A stretch of DNA of 5,737 nucleotides, from assembly GCA_023443285.1 (NCBI GenBank), contig JAEZVB010000036.1, positions 1-5,737 of the forward strand, given 5' to 3'. This document shows positions 1 through 5,737 of this stretch, piece after piece. The translations under genes were made by a program, and so were the position numbers. The notes beneath the pieces were generated by a model. It saw nothing but the letters and a program-made list of their open reading frames with translations. It searched no databases and was not told the DNA's origin. The stretch is from Bacillota bacterium (lineage in GTDB: Bacteria > Bacillota > Negativicutes > Sporomusales > Sporomusaceae). Every line of letters begins with the position of its first letter. The first letter of the stretch is position 1.

Positions 1-20
1 ATAATAAGATTGACTCTATG

Positions 21-27
21 AAGGAGG
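21..27 (+). promoter_or_regulatory. Ribosome binding site of acsB
   Basis: AAGGAGG is a full-strength match to the anti-Shine-Dalgarno sequence. It lies 12 bases before the ATG at 40, a little longer than the usual spacing. A second in-frame ATG at 46 would be 18 bases away, so the ATG at 40 is the better start. No promoter can be seen in the 39 bases before the gene, which fits acsB being an internal or last gene of an operon entering from the left. Confidence 0.85.
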
Positions 28-39
28 ACGAAAAACAAT

Positions 40-2166
40 ATGTCTATGGAGCTTTTTAAAGGCGCCTATGAAGGTGCCGTCACAGCTACCAGCTATGCGG
101 AAATTCTTCTGGCAAAGGCCATTAAGGAACACGGTGCTGACTGCCCGGTAAAATATCCTGATACTGCTTACAGACTTCCTGTAATCACTGCCCTGAGCGG
201 TGAAGAGGTAAATACCATTGGTGATCTTGCCCCAATTCTTAACAGAATTCGTACTACCAACATCAAAGAAGAGCTGACTTTAGAAAACGCTAAACTGAAT
301 GGTGAAGCTACTCTGTATGCAGCTGAAGTTATTGAGGCTTTGCGTTATCTTAACGGTGCAAAACCTGATAAATTCCCGTACTGCGGTTTTATCTCTGACC
401 CGATCCTGCGTAAATTCGGCGTACCTTTGGTTGACCAAACCATTCCTGGTGTTGCCGTTATCGTTGGTAAAGGTAAAGACAGCAAATCCACTGCCAAACT
501 GGTAAAAGACCTCCAGTCCAAAGGCATTATGGTATTCCTGGCTAACGAAGTAATTGAGCAGTGTATTGAAGAGAACGTAAAAATCGGTTCTGAATTCATT
601 ACCTTCCCACTTGGTAACTTCACCCAGGTTATCCATGCTGTTAACTTCGCTTTCCGCGCCGGTCTTGCTTTCGGTGGTATTCCTGCCGGTCAGCGCGAGC
701 GGGCTATCGAATATCAGGCAAAACGCGTATTTGCCTTTGTTATTCAGCTTGGACCTAATGATATCGTTAAATTTGCTGCTGAGTTTGGTGCTATGTTCAT
801 GGGCTTCCCGACAGTTACCGATCAACCGGTAGCCGAGGAAATTCCTGACTGGTATCAATCCGAGCCAGACTATGAAAAAATCGCTAAACTTGGTCTGGAA
901 ATGCGCGGCATTAAAATTAAAATTGTTGATATCCCTGTACCGATTACTATCGGACCTGCTTTCGAAGGCGAAACCATCCGTAAGAAAGATGCCTGGGTTG
1001 AGTTCGGCGGCGGCCGTTCCACCAGCTTCGAACTTGTTCGGATGTGCGGTGCTGATGAAGTGGAAGATGGAAAGATTGAAGTTATCGGACCAGAAATTGA
1101 TGAAATGCCAGAAGGCAGCGTATTCCCGCTAGGCTTTATGATTGATATCTATGGCCGTAAAATGCAGGAAGACTTCGAAGGCGTACTTGAGCGTCGCGTT
1201 CACTACAACCTGAACTATGGCGAAGGTTTGTGGCACGTAGCACAACGTAACATGATGTGGGTACGTATTGGTAAGAATGCCCATGCTGCTGGCTTCAAAA
1301 TCAGAGACTTCGGTGAAATCCTGATTGCCAAATTTAAATCCGATTTCCCTGCTATCGTTGACCGTGTACAAGTTACCATTATTACCGATAAAGATGTTAT
1401 CGAAGAAAAAATCAAAATTGCTATTGAGAAATATGCAGCCCGTGACGCTCGTCTCAAAGGCCTTACTGATGATGTTGAAACCTACTACTCCTGCACACTC
1501 TGTCAGTCCTTTGCTCCGAACCATGTGTGCGTAGTATCACCAGAACGTTTAGGCTTGTGCGGCGCAGTTTCGTGGCTTGATGCTAAAGCTTCCAATGAGA
1601 TCAATCCGCTTGGACCTAACCAACCAATCGAAAAAGGCGAATGCCTTGATGCAGAAAAAGGTCAGTGGAAAAACCTGAATGACTTCATTTATGCTAATTC
1701 TAACAGTACTGTAGAAGCCGTAAACTTCTATACTGTTATGGATTCCCCGATGACTTCCTGCGGTTGCTTCGAAGCCATTATGGCAATTTTACCGTTAACT
1801 AACGGCGTCATGATCACCACTCGTGAGCATGCTGGCGATACTCCTTGCGGCATGACCTTCTCCGGACTTGCCGGTACTTGCGGTGGCGGTTTACAGACTC
1901 CTGGTTTCATGGGTCTGGGTCGTCGGTACATTCCTAGCCAGAAGTTTATCAAAGCTGATGGTGGGCTTGCCCGTCTTGTATGGATGCCGAAAGAACTGAA
2001 AGAGTTCTTGGGTCAAGATCTTGTTGAAGCTGCAGAAGCTGCAGGCCTCGGTGCTGACTTCGTAGATAAAATTGCCGACGAAACCGTTGGTACTACAGAA
2101 GAAGAAATTTTACCGTTCCTCGAAGAAAAACAACATCCGGCTCTGAAAATGGATCCAATGATGTAG
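40..2166 (+). CDS. acsB: Acetyl-CoA synthase subunit of the CODH/ACS complex
   Basis: This 708-residue protein is the CO-methylating acetyl-CoA synthase (EC 2.3.1.169) of the Wood-Ljungdahl pathway. It condenses CO from the CO dehydrogenase subunit, a methyl group from the corrinoid iron-sulfur protein and CoA into acetyl-CoA, and acts in the cytoplasm. The A-cluster ligands are all visible: C485, C488, C497 and C507 for the [4Fe-4S] cluster, and the Cys-Gly-Cys motif C574-G575-C576 for the distal nickel. C488 is expected to bridge to the proximal nickel. From memory of the Moorella thermoacetica enzyme (729 residues; ligands 506, 509, 518, 528, 595, 597), every ligand is shifted by exactly 21, equal to the length difference. 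The C-terminal domain is therefore collinear and the missing residues lie upstream. The N-terminal CODH-contacting region (roughly residues 1-290) is present, unlike the short archaeal CdhC form. No ATA isoleucine codons are used, typical of strong expression. The frame is intact and followed by a terminator, so acsB appears to end its operon. Confidence 0.98.
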   Translation: MSMELFKGAYEGAVTATSYAEILLAKAIKEHGADCPVKYPDTAYRLPVITALSGEEVNTIGDLAPILNRIRTTNIKEELTLENAKLNGEATLYAAEVIEALRYLNGAKPDKFPYCGFISDPILRKFGVPLVDQTIPGVAVIVGKGKDSKSTAKLVKDLQSKGIMVFLANEVIEQCIEENVKIGSEFITFPLGNFTQVIHAVNFAFRAGLAFGGIPAGQRERAIEYQAKRVFAFVIQLGPNDIVKFAAEFGAMFMGFPTVTDQPVAEEIPDWYQSEPDYEKIAKLGLEMRGIKIKIVDIPVPITIGPAFEGETIRKKDAWVEFGGGRSTSFELVRMCGADEVEDGKIEVIGPEIDEMPEGSVFPLGFMIDIYGRKMQEDFEGVLERRVHYNLNYGEGLWHVAQRNMMWVRIGKNAHAAGFKIRDFGEILIAKFKSDFPAIVDRVQVTIITDKDVIEEKIKIAIEKYAARDARLKGLTDDVETYYSCTLCQSFAPNHVCVVSPERLGLCGAVSWLDAKASNEINPLGPNQPIEKGECLDAEKGQWKNLNDFIYANSNSTVEAVNFYTVMDSPMTSCGCFEAIMAILPLTNGVMITTREHAGDTPCGMTFSGLAGTCGGGLQTPGFMGLGRRYIPSQKFIKADGGLARLVWMPKELKEFLGQDLVEAAEAAGLGADFVDKIADETVGTTEEEILPFLEEKQHPALKMDPMM

Positions 2167-2234
2167 GAAAAGATAGCTTGTTTTCAAAGGGGTTTCTGTT
2201 TTTAAGATTTGTCAAGAAGACCGTACCTTTGGTA

Positions 2235-2289
2235 ATAACAAAAAAACTCCTGCCAATTTTGTGGAAATTTGGCAGGAGTTTTTTGTTAT
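2235..2289. terminator. Bidirectional intrinsic terminator between acsB and the MATE gene
   Basis: The core stem pairs 2246-2256 (ACTCCTGCCAA) with 2269-2279 (TTGGCAGGAGT). Three more A-T pairs beyond one T-T mismatch close a four-base GTGG loop. The stem is flanked by seven As on the left (2240-2246) and six Ts on the right (2279-2284). Beyond these, ATAAC (2235-2239) can pair with GTTAT (2285-2289). The T-run serves transcripts leaving acsB on the plus strand. The A-run becomes a U-run for transcripts leaving the convergent MATE gene, whose stop codon is at 2331-2333, 42 bases from the hairpin. Confidence 0.93.
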
Positions 2290-2330
2290 ATGTGAAATTA
2301 AGACTTTATAAATACTGACAAGATTATCCC

Positions 2331-3722
2331 TTACGAATTTGCCTGTTTTAGCTTCTGTAGTCGGCAAATGACGGATTTGGTTTTCCAGGCTCCGCTTTTA
2401 TAGCGTAGCCATAATGCAGCGACACCAATAACCCACATAAATGGTTGAGACCACCAAATGGATTGATAGCCGATGGCTGGTATACTTGCCAGGCTATAGG
2501 CAGCTGCAATCCGGATGATAAAGATGGCTAACGTGCCAACCGTTGTATATACTGTATCGCTGCTTCCTCTGAGCATGCCAGCAAGGATATTGGTAGCGAA
2601 CACAAACAGGAAGAAGTACCCAGTCACAGATAAATATTGCTGTCCTTGAAAGAGGACTTGCTCGTTAATGGAAGTATGAGCAGTATTGGAATCAAGAAAT
2701 ATACCAATAATCGCTTCACCGAACAAAATAACAATAGCACTGCAGAGTAGTCCGATAACAGCTCCTGCTACCAGCGTATGCCGCAGGCCTCTTTTGACTC
2801 GCTCAATATTGCCGGCACCAATATTTTGTCCAGTAAAAATACTGATAGCCCTGCTAAGGTTTAAAGAAATTTGATTCACGATTTGTTCAACCTTGAAGGC
2901 GGCACTGGTTGCGGCAATGGTAATTTCGCCAAAGCTATTAACAAGCCCTTGCAATGCTAAGCCGCCTACACCGAGAAAGGCTTGTTGGAGGGCATTTGGC
3001 AGTCCCTGTGATAAAGTCATATATAGCAGCTTTTTGTCAAAGGCAACTTCACCCAACTTAAGACGGTAAACGGGTATCGCCATGTAAGTATAGGTTATAA
3101 GGCCGATACTACATAGTCCCTGGGCGATGAAAGTAGCCCAGGCAGCTCCTGCGACTCCCCAGCCCAGCTCTTTGACAAAGAAGAGGGCCAGTAAGGCATT
3201 GATAACAGAGGAGATGATTAAAAAATACACGGGAGTTCGCGAATCTCCAATTGCCCGCAAGAGGAAGGAGACTGCGTTATAAAGAAAAATAAAGACTAAG
3301 CTGGCAAAATAAATTTGCAGATAGGTAGTGGCGTCTTGGAGGATGGATTCGGGTGCTTTTAATAGATACTTCAATATCAAGTTTGCCGCCCATACTCCGC
3401 CTGCTGATATAACCAGTGAAATGGCAATCAGTGTCGAAAAAGTCGAGAATACTACACTGCGCAGTTCATCCAAGCGCTGTGCGCCAAACAACTGTGTAGC
3501 TACGATAGCCATTCCGGACGCAAACCCATTCATGGTTACCACAAAAAAGAAGGCAATTGGTGTACTTGTCCCTATTGCAGCTAACGCATGGGCGCCAACA
3601 TAATTACCTACTATGATGCTGTCCACTATATTATAGAACTGTTGAAAAAAGCTGCCAATAAACATGGGGATCGTGAAAGAAATTATTTGTTTTACTTCAT
3701 TACCTTTGGTCAAATCCTGCAT
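2331..3722 (-). CDS. MATE family efflux transporter
   Basis: This 463-residue polytopic membrane protein is of normal length for the MATE (multidrug and toxic compound extrusion, NorM/DinF/MepA-like) family. These proteins export organic cations, drugs or metabolites across the cytoplasmic membrane in exchange for Na+ or H+. About twelve hydrophobic segments can be traced in two halves, roughly residues 13-215 and 235-440, as expected for tandem MatE domains. Family signatures are visible: a QFYNIVDSIIVGNYVG stretch at 28-43 with D34 in the first helix, RAIGDSRTP at 156-164, GQNIGAGN at 298-305 in the second half, and LRGSSDT at 384-390. The basic C-terminal tail (about 440-463) should be cytoplasmic. 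The start is supported by an AAGGTG ribosome binding site. The gene converges on acsB, with a shared terminator, and diverges from the ATP-grasp-GH3 gene. The substrate cannot be told from sequence; export of the neighbour's product is only a guess. Confidence 0.95.
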   Translation of the reverse strand: MQDLTKGNEVKQIISFTIPMFIGSFFQQFYNIVDSIIVGNYVGAHALAAIGTSTPIAFFFVVTMNGFASGMAIVATQLFGAQRLDELRSVVFSTFSTLIAISLVISAGGVWAANLILKYLLKAPESILQDATTYLQIYFASLVFIFLYNAVSFLLRAIGDSRTPVYFLIISSVINALLALFFVKELGWGVAGAAWATFIAQGLCSIGLITYTYMAIPVYRLKLGEVAFDKKLLYMTLSQGLPNALQQAFLGVGGLALQGLVNSFGEITIAATSAAFKVEQIVNQISLNLSRAISIFTGQNIGAGNIERVKRGLRHTLVAGAVIGLLCSAIVILFGEAIIGIFLDSNTAHTSINEQVLFQGQQYLSVTGYFFLFVFATNILAGMLRGSSDTVYTTVGTLAIFIIRIAAAYSLASIPAIGYQSIWWSQPFMWVIGVAALWLRYKSGAWKTKSVICRLQKLKQANS

Positions 3723-3726
3723 GTTA

Positions 3727-3732
3727 CACCTT
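3727..3732 (-). promoter_or_regulatory. Ribosome binding site of the MATE gene
   Basis: Read on the minus strand, this is AAGGTG, ending four bases before the ATG whose first base is at 3722; the AAGG core is six bases away. It supports the chosen start, and no other methionine with a comparable site lies close by. Confidence 0.7.
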
Positions 3733-3776
3733 CGAATTAAAAATTTGCAATGTTGAAGTCCTAGTTTACTCTTGTC

Positions 3777-3805
3777 ATTGTAACATGAATTATCGGTATG
3801 GCCAA
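3777..3805 (-). promoter_or_regulatory. Probable sigma-70/sigma-A type promoter for the MATE gene
   Basis: On the minus strand there is a TACAAT -10 box (3777-3782, five of six consensus bases) preceded by an extended -10 TG one base upstream. A TTGGCC -35 box (3800-3805, four of six) lies at the ideal 17-base spacing. Transcription would start near 3770, giving a leader of about 48 bases, too short for most riboswitches. The assignment rests on pattern alone. Confidence 0.5.
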
Positions 3806-3870
3806 TAGTTCCAATAAACCCAGAAATTATGTATTATGGAGAAGAACGTATTAAAGTATGTATTAAGTTA

Positions 3871-3876
3871 GGGAGG
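3871..3876 (+). promoter_or_regulatory. Ribosome binding site of the ATP-grasp-GH3 gene
   Basis: GGGAGG lies six bases before the ATG at 3883, which is optimal spacing. It settles the start of this gene, which also agrees with the N-terminus expected for a RimK-like protein (a short beta strand right after the initiator Met). Confidence 0.82.
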
Positions 3877-3882
3877 CGTCCT

Positions 3883-5737
3883 ATGCACGGATGGATTTTG
3901 CATAACGATACAGATATACATGAACTGAAACGAGTAGCGGATGAAGCGGCTAAGGCCAATGTACAGCTAGAACTTATAAACCCTAAGGATATTGAGCTTA
4001 TGCTAGGTAATGTTAATGACGGGACAATCTACGTAAAAGGAGAAAAGAGAGAACTACCTGAATTTGCTGTAGCTGCTTTTCTCAATGAAATGGATTATTA
4101 TAATCTTGCTGTACTTCGTCAGCTTAATGTGTTGGGCGTGTTGTGCATCAACACTGCCGAGGTAAAGCTGAAAACCGGTGATAAGTTAGTAACCTCGCAA
4201 ATATTGGCGCAGCATGGTATTCCTGTCGCCAAAACAGCCTTGTTAAGACCAGGGTGTGACCTAAAAAGGATGGAGTCTGAGTTCGGATTTCCACTAATTA
4301 TGAAGGTGCTTCGCGGCAGCAAAGGTAAAGGGGTCATGCTGGTACAGTCTGCAGAGGAGCTTAAAAATTTGGTTGAGCTTTATGAAGCGGCTGGGAGTCA
4401 GGATGAGATACTGATTCAGGAATACATTGCGACTACCAAAGGCAAGGATTTACGGGTATTCATTCTTGGTGGCAAAGCAATTGCTTGTTTTATTCGTCAA
4501 AATGCTGGTGATGGCTTTAAGTCGAATATCTCGGGTGGCGGCCACGGCAAAACCTGTGAAATGAATACAGAAATCAAAGAATTGGCGGAAAAGGTAGCTG
4601 GTATTCTCGGTTTAAATATCGGCGGGATTGATTTGCTGTTCGGTCCTGACGGCTTTATCGTGGGAGAGGCCAATTCGTTGCCTGGGTTTCAGGGACTTGA
4701 AGCGGCAACAGGGATCAATATTGCTGGAAGTGTTTTGCGCAATATTGCTGCACAACTGTCGGCTCGTCCTGCTATGCCATGGCGCATGAAAAAGATTCTG
4801 GAAGAAGCTCGTACTACTCCAATGCCCAATCTACTCCTTAATTTGCCGAAGACGGTATTTCCTGGTGTTATTAATGCCATGTTTTCGTTATGCCCGCAAG
4901 TGCAGGAAGTAGTACTAATGGATATAATCAAAGGTTGTCAACATACAGAGTTTGGCCAAGGACACATTTTTTCTTCCATAACTTCGATTGAGGATTTCCG
5001 TAAACAGGTGCCTATTTCAAATTGGTCAGACTATGAAGCCTATGCCGAGCGTATGGTTAGTGGCGAACAAGACCTTCTTTTTCCGGGAAAACCAGACTAT
5101 TTCATTAAGTCTTCCGGCACTACCTCCAGTAAACCGAAAAGCATCCCAGAGAGCGCAATCGGTGCTGACGCTAAGAAGGCGGTAACCAACATTCGGCTCG
5201 CCATTTTGTTAGCCAATATCAACAGTACAACAAAAATGGGACATCTTCTAGCGTTATCCAATGCGGCCGCTGTTGCCAAGACACCAACCGGAATTCCGAT
5301 AGGAACAGCATCTGGTATTACTCGTGCACAGGTCGACCCGGCATTAGCCAAATTAGATGCCTATCCTGCTGAAATCATGGATATATCTAATAATGAAGCC
5401 GTGGATTATTTAATTATGCGATTTTCCTTGCTGCACAAGGATATGATGGCTGTCATCGGTAATAATGCCGGGCGTTTGAAAGTGCTAGCTGATTATGCTC
5501 AGCAACATGCCGAAGAACTAATTGTTGATATTGAGGCTGGGACGATCAACAAGCGGTTAGATATTCCACAAGATATTCGGCAGTTGCTGGAGGGGAAAGT
5601 ATCGCCTGCTCCGGAGCGGGCGGCTGAACTTAGAAAAATACTAACTGAGGAGCATGGCGCGTTTTTGCCCAAGCAGTATTGGCCGCAGCTAGTAATGGGT
5701 GTGTTCTGGTTGTCAAGCACAATTGGGAGTTACGTAG
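3883..5737 (+). CDS. RimK-like ATP-grasp ligase fused to a GH3-type acyl-amido synthetase domain (3' end outside window)
   Basis: 618 codons are open and the frame runs off the right edge. Residues 1-95 form a RimK-type pre-ATP-grasp region. Residues 96-292 form an ATP-grasp domain: DKLVTSQILAQHGIP near 100-114, the glycine-rich loop GSKGKGV (145-151) after K141, the QEYI hinge (179-182), R191 and R205, then D250, E262 and N264 as likely Mg2+ ligands. This family makes peptide-like bonds through an acyl-phosphate. From about 316 a GH3 domain (the plant auxin/jasmonate amido synthetase fold) follows. It shows TEFGQGHIF (355-363), a VPISNWSDYEAYAERM stretch (376-391) and the ATP-binding loop SSGTTSSKPKSIP (410-422). 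GH3 enzymes adenylate a carboxylate and pass it to an amine. The later GH3 motifs lie beyond the window. Both domains keep their visible key residues, so both may be active. The substrates, and whether the halves work in sequence, are unknown. It is transcribed divergently from the MATE exporter. It could be annotated as either family alone; the fusion reading is strong. Confidence 0.93.
   Translation, partial: MHGWILHNDTDIHELKRVADEAAKANVQLELINPKDIELMLGNVNDGTIYVKGEKRELPEFAVAAFLNEMDYYNLAVLRQLNVLGVLCINTAEVKLKTGDKLVTSQILAQHGIPVAKTALLRPGCDLKRMESEFGFPLIMKVLRGSKGKGVMLVQSAEELKNLVELYEAAGSQDEILIQEYIATTKGKDLRVFILGGKAIACFIRQNAGDGFKSNISGGGHGKTCEMNTEIKELAEKVAGILGLNIGGIDLLFGPDGFIVGEANSLPGFQGLEAATGINIAGSVLRNIAAQLSARPAMPWRMKKILEEARTTPMPNLLLNLPKTVFPGVINAMFSLCPQVQEVVLMDIIKGCQHTEFGQGHIFSSITSIEDFRKQVPISNWSDYEAYAERMVSGEQDLLFPGKPDYFIKSSGTTSSKPKSIPESAIGADAKKAVTNIRLAILLANINSTTKMGHLLALSNAAAVAKTPTGIPIGTASGITRAQVDPALAKLDAYPAEIMDISNNEAVDYLIMRFSLLHKDMMAVIGNNAGRLKVLADYAQQHAEELIVDIEAGTINKRLDIPQDIRQLLEGKVSPAPERAAELRKILTEEHGAFLPKQYWPQLVMGVFWLSSTIGSYV

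Noticed and set aside
280..858. Antisense open frame of 192 codons inside acsB
   Set aside because: It lies wholly within acsB on the other strand, has no ribosome binding site I can recognise, and its translation resembles no family I know. acsB is certain, so this is a shadow frame.
1129..1524. Antisense open frame of 131 codons inside acsB
   Set aside because: It overlaps the conserved region leading into the A-cluster of acsB and shows no independent coding signal. It is a by-product of acsB codon composition.
3809..3837. Possible plus-strand promoter for the fusion gene (TATTAT at 3832-3837 as -10)
   Set aside because: The -10-like box is reasonable, but the sequence 17 bases upstream (TTCCAA) matches the -35 consensus poorly and there is no properly spaced extended -10. 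The gene must have a promoter nearby, but I cannot place it.
3723..3882. Riboswitch or small RNA in the divergent intergenic region
   Set aside because: The gap is 160 bases, the predicted MATE leader is only about 48 bases, and I see no stable nested stems or terminator-like hairpin in it.
4119..5720. Several minus-strand open frames of 72-84 codons opposite the ATP-grasp-GH3 gene
   Set aside because: All are antisense to a frame with clear ATP-grasp and GH3 motifs, and none resembles a known protein.
1..5737. tRNA or rRNA genes, CRISPR array, insertion sequence or integration site
   Set aside because: None was seen: there are no regularly spaced repeats, no transposase-like frame with terminal inverted repeats, and no RNA gene cloverleaf or conserved rRNA stretch.

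Overview
The window comes from an anaerobic, CO2-fixing (Wood-Ljungdahl) bacterium. The main evidence is a complete acsB, the acetyl-CoA synthase subunit of the CO dehydrogenase/acetyl-CoA synthase complex, in the long bacterial form with the N-terminal CODH-contacting region. Strong Gram-positive-type ribosome binding sites and moderate GC content suggest an acetogenic member of the Firmicutes. A Sporomusa-like Negativicute is plausible, but that placement is inference and the sequence alone does not fix the genus.

Layout: (1) bases 40-2166, plus strand, acsB, apparently the last gene of a transcription unit that enters from the left edge; (2) bases 2167-2330, a convergent intergenic gap holding a long A-run/stem/T-run hairpin that should terminate transcription from both sides; (3) bases 2331-3722, minus strand, a complete MATE-family multidrug/metabolite exporter; (4) bases 3723-3882, a divergent promoter region with a good candidate promoter for the MATE gene and short direct repeats; (5) bases 3883-5737, plus strand, a large open frame cut by the right edge. 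It fuses an N-terminal RimK-like ATP-grasp ligase to a C-terminal GH3-type acyl-adenylate/amido synthetase domain.

The acsB gene is core energy and carbon metabolism: it joins CO, a corrinoid-borne methyl group and CoA into acetyl-CoA. Its codon choice is that of a highly expressed gene. The two genes on the right look like an unrelated accessory pair. The ATP-grasp-GH3 fusion carries two different carboxylate-activating chemistries on one chain (acyl-phosphate and acyl-adenylate), so it probably builds a small amide- or peptide-like conjugate or modifies a protein or cofactor. The divergently transcribed MATE exporter could export such a product, but only adjacency supports that. The fusion protein is the most interesting item here.
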